A stretch of 64,000 nucleotides of DNA from CAVVSD01 sp963837655 (lineage in GTDB: Bacteria > Actinomycetota > Thermoleophilia > Solirubrobacterales > Solirubrobacteraceae). Made by a program: the position numbers and the translations under genes. Position 1 is the first letter of the stretch; each line of letters starts with the position of its first letter. Under the pieces are notes generated by a model. The model made no database searches. It was given only the letters and a program-made list of their open reading frames with translations, and was not told where the DNA came from. The DNA lies in assembly GCA_963837655.1 (NCBI GenBank), contig CAWIOK010000005.1:434001-498000 (forward strand). Direction: 5' to 3'. Shown here piece by piece: positions 9,095-17,687 of the stretch.

Positions 9095-9865
9095 ATGGAG
9101 GGCAGGGTCGGAGTGGTGACGGGCGCGGGCTCGGGCATCGGGCGTGCCACTGCGGTCGCGCTGGGAGCCACGGGCGCGTACGTGGCGGTGGCGGACGTCG
9201 ACGAGCCGGGCGGGCACGAGACCGTGGAGCTGGTCGGCGCGGCGGGCGGCGAGGCGGACTTCGTGCGTTGCGACGTCGCGATCGAGGACGACGTCCGCGC
9301 GCTGATCGCGCAGGTGGTCGAGCGCCACGGGCGGCTGGACGTCGCGCACAACAACGCCGGCGTGCCCGCGTCCGGGCATCGCATCGACACGCTGCCCGAG
9401 GCGGAGTGGGATCGCGTCATCGGCGTGAACCTCAAGGGCGTCTGGCTGTGCCTCAAGCACGAGCTGCAGGTGATGCGCCCGCAGGAGTCCGGCGCGATCG
9501 TCAACACGTCGTCCTCCGTCGGCTTCATGGCCGCCCCCGACTCCAGCCCGTACAACACGTCCAAGCACGGCGTGCTCGGGCTCACGAAGGAGGCGGCGAT
9601 CGAGACGGCGGCGCTCGGGATCCGCGTCAACGCGGTCTGCCCCGGCTTCGTCGCGACGCCGATGGCCGACGGGATCCCGCCCGACGAGATGGCGCGCCGG
9701 ACCCGCGCACGGGTTCCCGCGCAGCGCGTCTGCTCGCCGGAGGAGGTCGCGGCCGCCGTGGTCTGGCTGCTGTCGGACGCTGCCTCCTACATCACAGGTG
9801 AGGGCCTCGTCATCGACGGCGGGCTCACGCTGAGCATCGTGGCTCCGACAGGGGTGGGACATTGA
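9095..9865 (+). CDS. Short-chain dehydrogenase/reductase
   Basis: Classical SDR of 256 residues. It has the cofactor motif TGAGSGIG near the N-terminus, DVDEPGG after the second strand, HNNAGVPASG, the catalytic SSSVGF serine, YNTSK (Tyr and Lys of the YxxxK pair), and a C-terminal SDAASYITGEGLVIDGG. The acidic residue after the second strand favours NAD(H). The ATG at 9095 has GAGGGGAG 6 bases upstream. A GTG at 9074 overlapping the IclR stop is the alternative start. With the two lactonases downstream it could oxidise a sugar or cyclic alcohol to a lactone; this is inference. Confidence 0.92.
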   Translation: MEGRVGVVTGAGSGIGRATAVALGATGAYVAVADVDEPGGHETVELVGAAGGEADFVRCDVAIEDDVRALIAQVVERHGRLDVAHNNAGVPASGHRIDTLPEAEWDRVIGVNLKGVWLCLKHELQVMRPQESGAIVNTSSSVGFMAAPDSSPYNTSKHGVLGLTKEAAIETAALGIRVNAVCPGFVATPMADGIPPDEMARRTRARVPAQRVCSPEEVAAAVVWLLSDAASYITGEGLVIDGGLTLSIVAPTGVGH

Positions 9866-10653
9866 CCCGGCTGCACATCTTCGACGGCGGCAGCACCGAC
9901 CTGCCGCTGCGCAACTTCCGGCTGCTCTGGCCCGGCGATGAGCGGGTGGTCGCGCCGACGCCCTGGTACTTCATCGAGCACCCGCGCGGCAACGTCGTCA
10001 TCGACGGCGGCAACGCGCCGCAGGTGGCCGTCGATCCCGTCGCCCACTGGGGCGAGATCGCGAAGTCCTCGATCACGACGATGCGCCCGGACCAGGCGAT
10101 CGTGCCCGCGATGCGCGCGCGGGGCTTCGACCCGGCCGACGTCCGCTGGATCGTCCAGAGTCATCTGCACATCGACCACACGGGCGCTCTCGCGGTCATC
10201 GAGGAGTTCCCGAACGCCGAGGTGCTCGTCACGCGGACGGAGCACGAGTGGGCGCACGCGCCGGCGTCGTTCGCGGAGTGGGGCTACTGCCACGCGGACT
10301 TCGTGAAGCCCGGGATCCCGTGGTCGCTGCTGGAGGACGACGAGGACGGCTACGACCTCTTCGGCGACGGCACGGTCATCCTCTGGCGCACGCCGGGCCA
10401 CTCGCCGGGTCACATCTCGTTCGAGGTCCATCTGCCGAGCGGCGACGCGATCTTCCTCGCGATCGACGCCGTCAACCGGCTCGACGAGCTCGACGGCACC
10501 TACCTGCCGTCGTTCACGACGTCGCTGACGCAAGCGAACGCGTCGATCGCGCGGGTCCGGCGCCTGGCCTGGCGCGCCGAGGCGACGGTCATCGCGGGTC
10601 ACGACCCGGAGCAGTGGCGCACCCTGCGCCGCGTGCCCGAGTTCTACGAGTGA
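9862..10653 (+). CDS. Metallo-beta-lactamase fold hydrolase, lactonase-like
   Basis: A 263-residue metallohydrolase most like the N-acyl-homoserine lactonase (AttM/AiiA-type) branch. The dinuclear metal site motif is QSHLHIDHTGA; further ligands appear as TPGHSPGHIS and IAGHDPEQW. The acyl-homoserine-lactone specificity itself cannot be read from sequence, and many members open other lactones. The start is a TTG at 9862 embedded in the SDR stop (TTGA), with AGGGGTGGG upstream. Tight coupling to the SDR upstream and the SMP-30 lactonase 14 bases downstream suggests a lactone-handling pathway. Confidence 0.88.
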   Translation: MTRLHIFDGGSTDLPLRNFRLLWPGDERVVAPTPWYFIEHPRGNVVIDGGNAPQVAVDPVAHWGEIAKSSITTMRPDQAIVPAMRARGFDPADVRWIVQSHLHIDHTGALAVIEEFPNAEVLVTRTEHEWAHAPASFAEWGYCHADFVKPGIPWSLLEDDEDGYDLFGDGTVILWRTPGHSPGHISFEVHLPSGDAIFLAIDAVNRLDELDGTYLPSFTTSLTQANASIARVRRLAWRAEATVIAGHDPEQWRTLRRVPEFYE

Positions 10654-10667
10654 GAAGGGCGCACGTG

Positions 10668-11588
10668 ATGGCACTGCTGGACGGTCCGGGCCTGGAGGCG
10701 GTCATCGATCCGGAGGCGCAGCTCGAGCAACTCGGCGACGGCTTCGTGTTCACGGAGGGACCGGCGTGGAACCCGGCGGAGCAGGCGCTCGTGTTCAGCG
10801 ACATCCCGGGCGACGCGCGCTATCGCTGGACCGAGCGCGACGGCGTGGAGCTCATCGCACGTCCGACGCTCAAGGGCAACGGCATGGCCTACGAGGCGGA
10901 CGGCTCACTGCTCGTCTGCGAGCAGGTCTCCAGCCAGCTCGTGCGCTTCACGCCCGACGGCCACCGCGACGTCGTCGCCTTCCACTACCAGGGGCGCTAC
11001 CTGAACAGCCCCAACGACGCGGTGGTCAGCGCCGGCGACGGGTCGATCTACTTCACCGACCCCAACTACGGGCGCTGGCCCGGCGGCTTCGGCTGGGAGC
11101 GCGGGTGCGACCTGGACTTCCAGGGGGTGTTCCGCGTGCCGCCCGGCGGTGGCGACACCCAGCTCGTGGTCGACCCGCAGGAGTTCGAGCAGCCCAACGG
11201 GCTGTGCTTCTCACCCGACGAGCGGATCCTGTACGTCAACGACTCGCCGCGGACGGAGGTCAAGGCCTTCGACGTCGCCGCGGACGGGTCGCTCGTCAAC
11301 GGCCGCGTGCTCATCAGCGGCATCGGGACGGGCGAGACGGGCAAGGGGAGCCCGGACGGCATGGAGTGCGACGGGCTCGGCAACGTCTGGTGCTCCGGCG
11401 GCGGGGGGATCTGGGTCGTCGCGCCGGACGGGGAGCGCCTCGGGATCGTCCGGATCCCGGAGGTCTGCGGGAGCCTCGCGTGGGGCGGGCCCGATCTCAG
11501 GGACCTGTTCGTCATGGGGTCGGACAAGCTGTACCGGCTCCGCACGCTGGTCGCGTCGGCGCCCCTGCCGATGGACCTGTCGGTCTGA
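10668..11588 (+). CDS. SMP-30/gluconolactonase family hydrolase
   Basis: Six-bladed propeller lactonase of 306 residues. The N-terminal FTEGPAWNPAEQALVFSD, the metal-binding LNSPNDAVVSAGDGSIYFTD and QPNGLCFSPDERILYVND are the family's defining strands; GSPDGMECDGLGNVWCSGG supplies the last ligand region. Members hydrolyse gluconolactone and related sugar lactones using a divalent metal. The ATG at 10668 follows GAGAAGGG; a GTG three bases earlier is equally possible. It closes the IclR-SDR-lactonase operon. Confidence 0.92.
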   Translation: MALLDGPGLEAVIDPEAQLEQLGDGFVFTEGPAWNPAEQALVFSDIPGDARYRWTERDGVELIARPTLKGNGMAYEADGSLLVCEQVSSQLVRFTPDGHRDVVAFHYQGRYLNSPNDAVVSAGDGSIYFTDPNYGRWPGGFGWERGCDLDFQGVFRVPPGGGDTQLVVDPQEFEQPNGLCFSPDERILYVNDSPRTEVKAFDVAADGSLVNGRVLISGIGTGETGKGSPDGMECDGLGNVWCSGGGGIWVVAPDGERLGIVRIPEVCGSLAWGGPDLRDLFVMGSDKLYRLRTLVASAPLPMDLSV

Positions 11589-11649
11589 CAGAGAACGCTC
11601 CCCGGCCGGGCGGTTGCCGGAAAGGTGGTGGTTCGGAGAAGCTAGACAT

Positions 11650-12948
11650 ATGACACGTCGCTCATCGTTGTCGGTCGCGCTCGCCGTGGTGGCCGCCCTC
11701 ACGTTCGCCGCCGGAGCACGCGCCGACATCGTCGCGACTCTCCCGCCCGGCTCCTACTTCACCGACGTGTCGGTCTCGCCGACCGGCGCCGTCTGGGCGG
11801 CGTCCTCCGGCCCGACGCACGGTGAGTCCGGGATCGGGACGGTGCTCGCGGGCGGGATCAAGTGGACCACGCTGCCGATCACCGGCCAGCCGCTGGGGGG
11901 AACGAGCGACAACTCGGTGTGGGCGCGGCCGGACGGTGGCGTCTGGGGCTTCTTCGGCGGGCGCTTCGCGATCCGGTCGACCGCCACGAGCTTCGCCACG
12001 ACTGCGCTGCTGTCGAAGGGCGAGTACGAGTCGTCGGTCGGGGTCCCGGCCGACGGCAGCGCGCTCGTGATGTCCGACGAGCAGGAGAGCTTCGTCCGCC
12101 TCGGGCTCGACGGGACGAAGACGACGGTCCACTACTCCGCGCCGAAGCTCGCCGGGCAGTCGTCGTGCGCCCCCGAGGACTTCGCCGCCCCGCCCGACGG
12201 CACGCTCTACGTCAGCGACGGCTGCAAGCGGATCGTCCACCTGAGACTCGACGGATCGGTCCTGGAGACCATCCCGCTCACCGGCGCGCTCGACGAGTGG
12301 TCCGACTTCTCCCGCGTCCTCGCCGGGCCGTCCGGCGACCTGTGGATCGGCGGTGACAGCTCGCTCTCCCATCGGGTCGGCGGCGTCGTCACGAAGGTCG
12401 CCCTGCCCGAGTTCCAGGGCTTCCTGGGCCCGGAGGCCACCGCGCCGGACGGCTCGCTGTGGATCGCCGAGGCGCAGGGCTGCACCCTCCTGCACGTGAC
12501 GGCGAGCGGCGTGCAGCGGGTGCCCGCGCCGATGACTGCGTCGGTGATCACCGTCGCGCCCGACGGGACGCTGTGGATGACGAACCGCAACCAGCTCGCG
12601 CACGTCCGGCCCACCGGCGAGCGCGGATCGTGCGACCAGCGCCAGCCGGAGGTCCGGCTGACGGACGTCAGGCACGGCCGCGTCAGCATCGCGACGCTGC
12701 GTCGTCGTCACGGCCTGCGGATCTCCAGCGACGAGCCCGGGACGCTCATCGGCGCCATGAAGGTGAAGGGCGCGACCCTCATGCCGCAGCAGGCCGTCGA
12801 CCGGCGCGGCACGACGCTGCGGTTCTCGCAGCGCCGGCTGGACAGCGTCGCGCCCGGCGACAAGCTCGACGTCCGCTACCTGCAGGTCTGGGACGCCAAC
12901 AACAACGGCGGCGGCCCGGCGAAGGACACGATCCGGGTGGTGCGCTAG
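11650..12948 (+). CDS. Secreted beta-propeller protein, Vgb-like
   Basis: Exported 432-residue protein with a signal peptide (residues 1-24, ending GARAD). The mature part is built of repeated strands of the form xPDGSLWxxx (APDGSLWIAEAQG, APDGTLWMTNRNQL, GPSGDLWIGGDSS), the pattern of NHL/virginiamycin-B-lyase-like propellers. Such proteins need not be lyases and I do not assign activity. A C-terminal ~100 residues (SDEPGTLIGAMKVKGATL) may be a separate beta domain. TAG at 12946-12948 shares a CTAG with the convergent glycosyltransferase gene, so the two stop codons overlap. Confidence 0.8.
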   Translation: MTRRSSLSVALAVVAALTFAAGARADIVATLPPGSYFTDVSVSPTGAVWAASSGPTHGESGIGTVLAGGIKWTTLPITGQPLGGTSDNSVWARPDGGVWGFFGGRFAIRSTATSFATTALLSKGEYESSVGVPADGSALVMSDEQESFVRLGLDGTKTTVHYSAPKLAGQSSCAPEDFAAPPDGTLYVSDGCKRIVHLRLDGSVLETIPLTGALDEWSDFSRVLAGPSGDLWIGGDSSLSHRVGGVVTKVALPEFQGFLGPEATAPDGSLWIAEAQGCTLLHVTASGVQRVPAPMTASVITVAPDGTLWMTNRNQLAHVRPTGERGSCDQRQPEVRLTDVRHGRVSIATLRRRHGLRISSDEPGTLIGAMKVKGATLMPQQAVDRRGTTLRFSQRRLDSVAPGDKLDVRYLQVWDANNNGGGPAKDTIRVVR

Positions 12949-13970
12949 ACCGCGCTCGCGCGCAGCAGCACGGCCTCGATCCGGGCGACCTGGGTCGACA
13001 GGTCGTGCTGGGCCGCGGCGACGCGCCCCGCGGGGTTGGGAACCCCGAGTGCGATGGCCTTCAGCAGCCCCGACCGGATCGCCTCGACGTCGTAGGGATC
13101 GGCGAGCGCGCCTGCCGCGTCGGTGACGAGCTCGGCGGGGCCGCCGATCGTGGTCGTCAGCACCGGGCGCTGCATCGCCATCGCCTCGAGGACGACCTGG
13201 CCGAACGGCTCCACGAGGCTCGGGAGCGCGACGACGTCGGCCGCCGCCATGTACGCGGGCACCTGGTCGTGGGGCACACGCCCGACGGCGCGGATCTTGT
13301 CGCTCGCGGAGAGCTCGGAGCGCAACGGGCCGTCGCCGACCGCGAGCAGCGTCGCGCCGGGGATGCCCAGGACCGCGTCGCGCAGCCGGACGATGTTCTT
13401 GCGCTCGTCCAGCCCGCCGACGTACACGACGATGCTGCCGGGGATGTCGCCGAGCCCGAGCGCCGCGCGCGCCTGGGCCTGGTCGCGCGGGGCGAAGCGC
13501 AGGAGGTCGACGCCGCAGTTGATGACCTCGGTCTTCGCCCGTGACTCCGGCAGCTCACGGTGCAGGTCGTCGCGCAGCCACCCGGAGACCGCGATGACGG
13601 CCTTCGCGCGGCGGACGGCGAGCCCGGTCGCCAGGCGGATCACGGGGCTCTCGGCGACGTTGCGCACGTCGCGCCCGTGGGCGGTGAGGACCAGCGGCGC
13701 GCGGCCGGCCAGCGCGGCAAGCGCGGCGATGCCCCCGGCGGGCAGCAGGAAGTGCGCGTAGACGACGTCGGGGTCGCCCCCCATCGCGTGGCGCAGCGCG
13801 TCGAGTGCGAGGCGCGCCTGTTTCCCCTTCCCGCCGCTGCGATGGTCGACGACCGCGGGCAGGACCTCGTGGCCCATCGCCTTCAGGGCCTCGGCGATCT
13901 GCTCCACGAACACGCCGTAGTCCGGGTCGTCGGGACCGGGCCACATGGAGGACACGAGCAGGATCCGCAT
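12945..13970 (-). CDS. Glycosyltransferase family 4
   Basis: GT-B retaining glycosyltransferase of 341 residues. The N-terminal domain begins MRILLVSSMWPGPDDPDYG and contains VVYAHFLLPAGGIAA; the C-terminal Glycos_transf_1 domain has VVYVGGLDERKN, the loop VALPSLVEPFGQVVLEAMA with the EX7E pair, and GGPAELVTD. It is the last gene of a four-gene leftward operon after two epimerases and a TIM/CapD fusion, so it probably builds a cell-surface or exported glycan. Donor and acceptor sugars cannot be inferred. The frame is intact. Confidence 0.92.
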   Translation of the reverse strand: MRILLVSSMWPGPDDPDYGVFVEQIAEALKAMGHEVLPAVVDHRSGGKGKQARLALDALRHAMGGDPDVVYAHFLLPAGGIAALAALAGRAPLVLTAHGRDVRNVAESPVIRLATGLAVRRAKAVIAVSGWLRDDLHRELPESRAKTEVINCGVDLLRFAPRDQAQARAALGLGDIPGSIVVYVGGLDERKNIVRLRDAVLGIPGATLLAVGDGPLRSELSASDKIRAVGRVPHDQVPAYMAAADVVALPSLVEPFGQVVLEAMAMQRPVLTTTIGGPAELVTDAAGALADPYDVEAIRSGLLKAIALGVPNPAGRVAAAQHDLSTQVARIEAVLLRASAV

Positions 13971-13974
13971 GCCG

Positions 13975-15960
13975 CTACCCCGAGGCCACCGGCGTCGGGC
14001 CGAGCGCGCGCAGCCACACCGCGCGGCGCTCCTCGCTGCCTGCCTGTCCCTCGACCTCGTCCACCAGGGCCGAGACGTCGGCCCGCGGGACGCGCTCGAT
14101 GCCCGCGACCCCGGACCACACCTCGCCGGTCAGTCGCTCGCCCTCGCCGACGAGGACCTCGTCCATCGTCTCGCCGGGCCGGACGCCCATGACGTGGAAG
14201 TCGGGCTCCGCGCCGCCGCCGGCGCCCCGCCAGATGCGCGCCGCGAGCTCGCCGACGGTGAGCATCGACGGGTCCGCAGCGGTCAGCAGTCCGGGGCCGG
14301 GGAGGATGGACTGGCCGACCAGCGCGGCCGCGTGGGCCATCGTGATCCAGTAGCGCAACATGCCCGTATCCGTGACCGTGAGAGGCACGCCGGCGCGCGC
14401 CTGGCGCAGGAACAGCTCGGAGGCGCTGCCCCCGCTTCCCAGCACGTTCACGAGACGTACTGCAGCACGGCGCGCGCCGGTGCGGCCCTCCGCGATGGCC
14501 GCGAGGTCCTCCATGAGCCGCTTCGTGCGTCCGTACTGGGATGCATGGCGAGCCGCCTTGTCGGTGGATGCGACGACGAGCGTCCCGGTGGCGGTCGCCT
14601 CGGCGCAGCGCAGGACGTTCCAGCTGCCGTCGAGGTTCGTCGCCGCGAACTCCTCCGGGTAGCGCTCGGCCCAGTCGACGTGCTTGTAGGCGGCGAGGTG
14701 CACGACGACGTCCGGCGACGCGCGCGCGAACTCGGCCTCCAGCCGGCCGCGGTCGCGGACGTCGCACAGGACGTGCTCGAAGCGCGCGAGGTTGGCGGCG
14801 CCGCGGGCGCGGCGGTCGGCGGTCAGCGCGGCCTCGTGCGCGTCCAGCACCGTGATGAGCTGGGGGCGGAACGCCTCCAGCAGCGTTGTCAGCGACCGGC
14901 CGATCGAACCGGCGCCGCCGGTCACCAGCACACGCCGGCCGCCCAGGGCCTGCTCCAGCTCGAGGATCGCGGGGACCGGATCGCGCCGGCGCGTGACCTG
15001 CTGCCAGTCGAAGCGCTCCGGAGGCACGCGGCGCGGCGGGCGCCTCCACGGGCCCGCGGGCGTGGGGAGCGCACGCGCCACGGCCTGGTAGCCGGCCTTC
15101 ATCGACGGCGAGTGGGCGTGGTCGGGCTCGTTGATCTCGGCGACGACGTACGGGAAGAGCTCGCCGATGCGCGCGACGATCGGGTCGAGGTCGAGCTCGC
15201 CCTCCTCGTAGGGCAGCCCCTCGCCCAGCACGCCGGCCGCGTTGGAGACGTGGGCGACCTCGCCCGCCGGGCCGAGCTCCTCGACGTAGCGGCCGAGCTC
15301 CAGGCCCTCCTCGCCCTCCAGGCCCCAGAGCGACGGGTACGCGCCCGCGAACGTGTGGAAGAGCGCCGCGTGCGACGTGTCGAGGGTGAAGCCGAGCGAC
15401 GGGACCCGCGCGCGCCAGGACAGCAGGTCGCGCCAGTGGCCGCCGATGGGGGTGAGGTAGACGCCGCCGGTGCGCATCCGCAGGACGGGCGGGACGTTCT
15501 CGATGAGCGGGATCACGCCGTGCTCGCCGCACGTCTGCGCGAAGCAGCGCAGGAACGCCTCGACCGCCGGCTCGTCGATGCCGCGCGACGCGCGCAGCTC
15601 CTCGGGCGTCTGCGGGATGAAGAGGTGGATGGTCAGGACGGGGGAGCCGATCGCGGCGGCGAAGCGCGCGCTTCGCGCCATGCCCTCGCGTGCCTCGTCG
15701 TCGAGCCGGTCGACGCGGACGAACGCGCCGCTCGGCCACGCGACCGGCGCCTCGGCGGTCAGCGCGAACTCGCTGCCCGACGCATCGACCGCGCGGCGCA
15801 CGACGTCGGCGGCGCGTTGCGCTGACGCGTCGTCGCGCACGTCGCCGGGCATGAGGCAGAGCTCCAGCCCCGCCCAGGGGCCGCCGGCGAGCCGCTCGGC
15901 GACCTGGTCAGCCTCGGGAGCGGCCTTGAGCAGCGGGATGGAGGCGGAGCCAGTCGACAT
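13975..15960 (-). CDS. Fusion of TIM-barrel isomerase-like domain and CapD-like nucleotide-sugar epimerase/dehydratase
   Basis: An uninterrupted 661-residue protein with two enzymes in one chain. Residues ~1-310 look like an AP-endonuclease-2/xylose-isomerase-type TIM barrel (PVLTIHLFIPQTPEEL, VIPLIENVPPVLRMRTGGVY, LGFTLDTSHAALFHTF, and PYVVAEINEPDHAHSP with likely metal ligands). Residues ~340-661 are an extended SDR of the CapD type (VLVTGGAGSIGRSLTTLL, HLAAYKHVDWAERYP, VASTDKAARHASQYGRTK, and GMLRYWITMAHAAAL). CapD relatives make keto-deoxy or epimerised UDP-sugars for polysaccharide. The linker is about 30 residues. The gene overlaps the upstream epimerase by 53 bases and ends 4 bases before the GT4 gene. 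Confidence 0.85.
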   Translation of the reverse strand: MSTGSASIPLLKAAPEADQVAERLAGGPWAGLELCLMPGDVRDDASAQRAADVVRRAVDASGSEFALTAEAPVAWPSGAFVRVDRLDDEAREGMARSARFAAAIGSPVLTIHLFIPQTPEELRASRGIDEPAVEAFLRCFAQTCGEHGVIPLIENVPPVLRMRTGGVYLTPIGGHWRDLLSWRARVPSLGFTLDTSHAALFHTFAGAYPSLWGLEGEEGLELGRYVEELGPAGEVAHVSNAAGVLGEGLPYEEGELDLDPIVARIGELFPYVVAEINEPDHAHSPSMKAGYQAVARALPTPAGPWRRPPRRVPPERFDWQQVTRRRDPVPAILELEQALGGRRVLVTGGAGSIGRSLTTLLEAFRPQLITVLDAHEAALTADRRARGAANLARFEHVLCDVRDRGRLEAEFARASPDVVVHLAAYKHVDWAERYPEEFAATNLDGSWNVLRCAEATATGTLVVASTDKAARHASQYGRTKRLMEDLAAIAEGRTGARRAAVRLVNVLGSGGSASELFLRQARAGVPLTVTDTGMLRYWITMAHAAALVGQSILPGPGLLTAADPSMLTVGELAARIWRGAGGGAEPDFHVMGVRPGETMDEVLVGEGERLTGEVWSGVAGIERVPRADVSALVDEVEGQAGSEERRAVWLRALGPTPVASG

Positions 15961-16795
15961 ATGTCGTGACCGCCTGGTCCAGCGGCCGCGGGGTCAATGC
16001 TAGTCGGGCGTCGGACGGCGGCAGGGCGTAGGAGTCGCCCTCCCCGGCGGGCAGCTCGCCGCCGGGCAGCTCGATCTCGACGTCCGACCCGGCGGCCGCG
16101 ATCGCCAGCTCGGCCGCCTGCAGCAGCGGCGTCGCGACGCCGCTGCCCGCCCACAGGACCGGCGCCGTCGGCTCGCCGGCGACGAGACGCTCCAGCCCGT
16201 CGACGAGGTCGTCGACGTAGAGGAAGTCGCGGGTGCGGGACGCGTCGCCCGGGATCGTGATCGCCCGCCCGTCGAGCGCGCGGGCCGCGAAGGCCGCGAT
16301 GGCACCCGTCGCGCCCTCCCACGCGACCTGCCCCGGACCGAAGACCGACGTGAGCCGCAGCGCGACGGCCCGCGCGCGGTGCAGCCGGCACGCCTCCTCG
16401 CCGAGGCGCTTGGACAGGCCGTACGGGTCCGGCGGGGGATCGAGCCCGGCGCGGGCGGTGGAGGGGAGGACGAGCAGCGAGCCGTGCTCGGCGCAGGCCT
16501 CGAGCAGGTTGACCGTCGTGCCGACGTTCTCCCGCACGGCGGTCGCGGGGTCTCGCCGTGCCCGCGCCGGATCCGGGACGCCCGCGAAGTGCAGGACCGC
16601 GCAGCAACCCGCGACGAGCGCCCGCGCGGCGGGGTCGCCCGCGTCGATCGTGTGGTCGATGCGGAGGTCCGAGGACGCGGCGCGAGGCCTGCTGCCGGGC
16701 CGGGTGAGCGTCACCACGTCGTGCCCGCGCTGCGCGAGCAAGGTGGCGGTCCGCCAGCCGAGGTAGCCCGTGGCGCCGGTGACGAGGATCCTCAT
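15908..16795 (-). CDS. NAD-dependent epimerase/dehydratase
   Basis: Extended SDR of 295 residues. MRILVTGATGYLGW gives the N-terminal Rossmann glycine motif, VLHFAGVPDPARARRD the NAD-ribose region, DPYGLSKRLGEEACRLHRA the YxxxK pair, and RTRDFLYVDDLVDGLERLV the sugar-binding part. A serine close to the catalytic tyrosine is present (LPSTARAG). The product sugar cannot be named. I start it at the ATG at 16795, which overlaps the upstream epimerase stop as ATGA, rather than at an earlier in-frame ATG. It belongs to the leftward glycan operon. Confidence 0.9.
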   Translation of the reverse strand: MRILVTGATGYLGWRTATLLAQRGHDVVTLTRPGSRPRAASSDLRIDHTIDAGDPAARALVAGCCAVLHFAGVPDPARARRDPATAVRENVGTTVNLLEACAEHGSLLVLPSTARAGLDPPPDPYGLSKRLGEEACRLHRARAVALRLTSVFGPGQVAWEGATGAIAAFAARALDGRAITIPGDASRTRDFLYVDDLVDGLERLVAGEPTAPVLWAGSGVATPLLQAAELAIAAAGSDVEIELPGGELPAGEGDSYALPPSDARLALTPRPLDQAVTTYVDWLRLHPAAQGRSRG

Positions 16796-17649
16796 CGGCG
16801 CAGGTACTGCGCGACGCGGTGCTCGTAGGTGAACGGCGTGGCGAACGTCCACGCGGCGTCCCCCGCCGGCTCGCGGCCCTCGGCGAGGGCCGCCACGTCG
16901 GCCACGGAGATCGTCTCCGCGACGACGTTCTCCACCTCGACGCCGGACGGCGCCGCGGCCAGCAGGATGCGCGCCGCGTCGGCGACATGCACGACCCCGA
17001 TCGTCGCGCGGCCTCCGCCGTCGACCGTCAGGGTCTCGCCGCGCCCCGCCATCCTGCGGAACTTGTCCACGACGGTCTGCGACTGCGGGCCCGCGTGCTC
17101 GACGGGCGAGGGGCCGTAGACGATCCCGAGCCGCAGGAGGGCGACGTCGAAGCCGTGGCGCTCCGCGTGCATACGTAGGCTCAGCTCGCCGTAGATCTTG
17201 GAGAGGTGCGCGAGATCGCCCTGGGGCCCGTAGGGGTGGGCGGGCCCGATCTCGCCCTGCAGCCCCGGGCCGTAGACGTGCAGGGAGGAGCCGAAGATCA
17301 CGCTCGGGCGGGGGTCGGCCGCGCCGATCGCCTCTGCGACGCGGCGCGTGCCCAGGATGTTGATCTCCTCGGTGCGGTCGGGCTCGCGGTCGGCGATCGG
17401 GCGGCTCGCCTGCGCGGCGAGCAGCAGCACCCGGTCGGGTCGTACGTCGGACAGGAGCTCCTCGACGGCGGCCCGGTTACGGATGTCGACGGTGTGCACC
17501 GATGCGCCGTCGGCCTCGAGGCCGTTGACCTGCCAGCGGTCCGTCGTGGACCAGTCGTCGGCCAGGGCGACGGCCTCACCGGCGCACAGCGCCCGCTCAG
17601 CGGCGACCGCTCCGATGTATCCCGCTCCCAGCACGAGGAGTCCCGCCAC
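16792..17649 (-). CDS. NAD-dependent epimerase/dehydratase
   Basis: First gene of the leftward sugar operon, 285 residues. MAGLLVLGAGYIGAVAAERA carries a GxGYIG Rossmann motif, LLAAQASRPIADREP follows, then SSLHVYGPGLQGEIG, the Tyr-Lys pair in LSKIYGELSLRMHAE, and RATIGVVHVADAARILLAA. It resembles UDP-glucose 4-epimerase-like proteins but the substrate is open. It is divergent from the WecA-like gene with 38 bases between starts, so both directions of this glycan locus likely share a control region. Confidence 0.9.
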   Translation of the reverse strand: MAGLLVLGAGYIGAVAAERALCAGEAVALADDWSTTDRWQVNGLEADGASVHTVDIRNRAAVEELLSDVRPDRVLLLAAQASRPIADREPDRTEEINILGTRRVAEAIGAADPRPSVIFGSSLHVYGPGLQGEIGPAHPYGPQGDLAHLSKIYGELSLRMHAERHGFDVALLRLGIVYGPSPVEHAGPQSQTVVDKFRRMAGRGETLTVDGGGRATIGVVHVADAARILLAAAPSGVEVENVVAETISVADVAALAEGREPAGDAAWTFATPFTYEHRVAQYLRR

Positions 17650-17673
17650 GGGCAGGGACGGTAGTGGCCCCCG

Positions 17674-17679
17674 TAGAAT
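17674..17679 (+). promoter_or_regulatory. -10 box of the WecA-like gene
   Basis: TAGAAT ends 8 bases before the ATG at 17688, within the 38-base divergent interval. Confidence 0.5.
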
Positions 17680-17687
17680 CGACCCTC

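Noticed and set aside
11589..11649. CCGGCCGG repeat as a terminator after the SMP-30 gene
   Set aside because: The arms are too short and imperfect, and a new gene begins immediately after.
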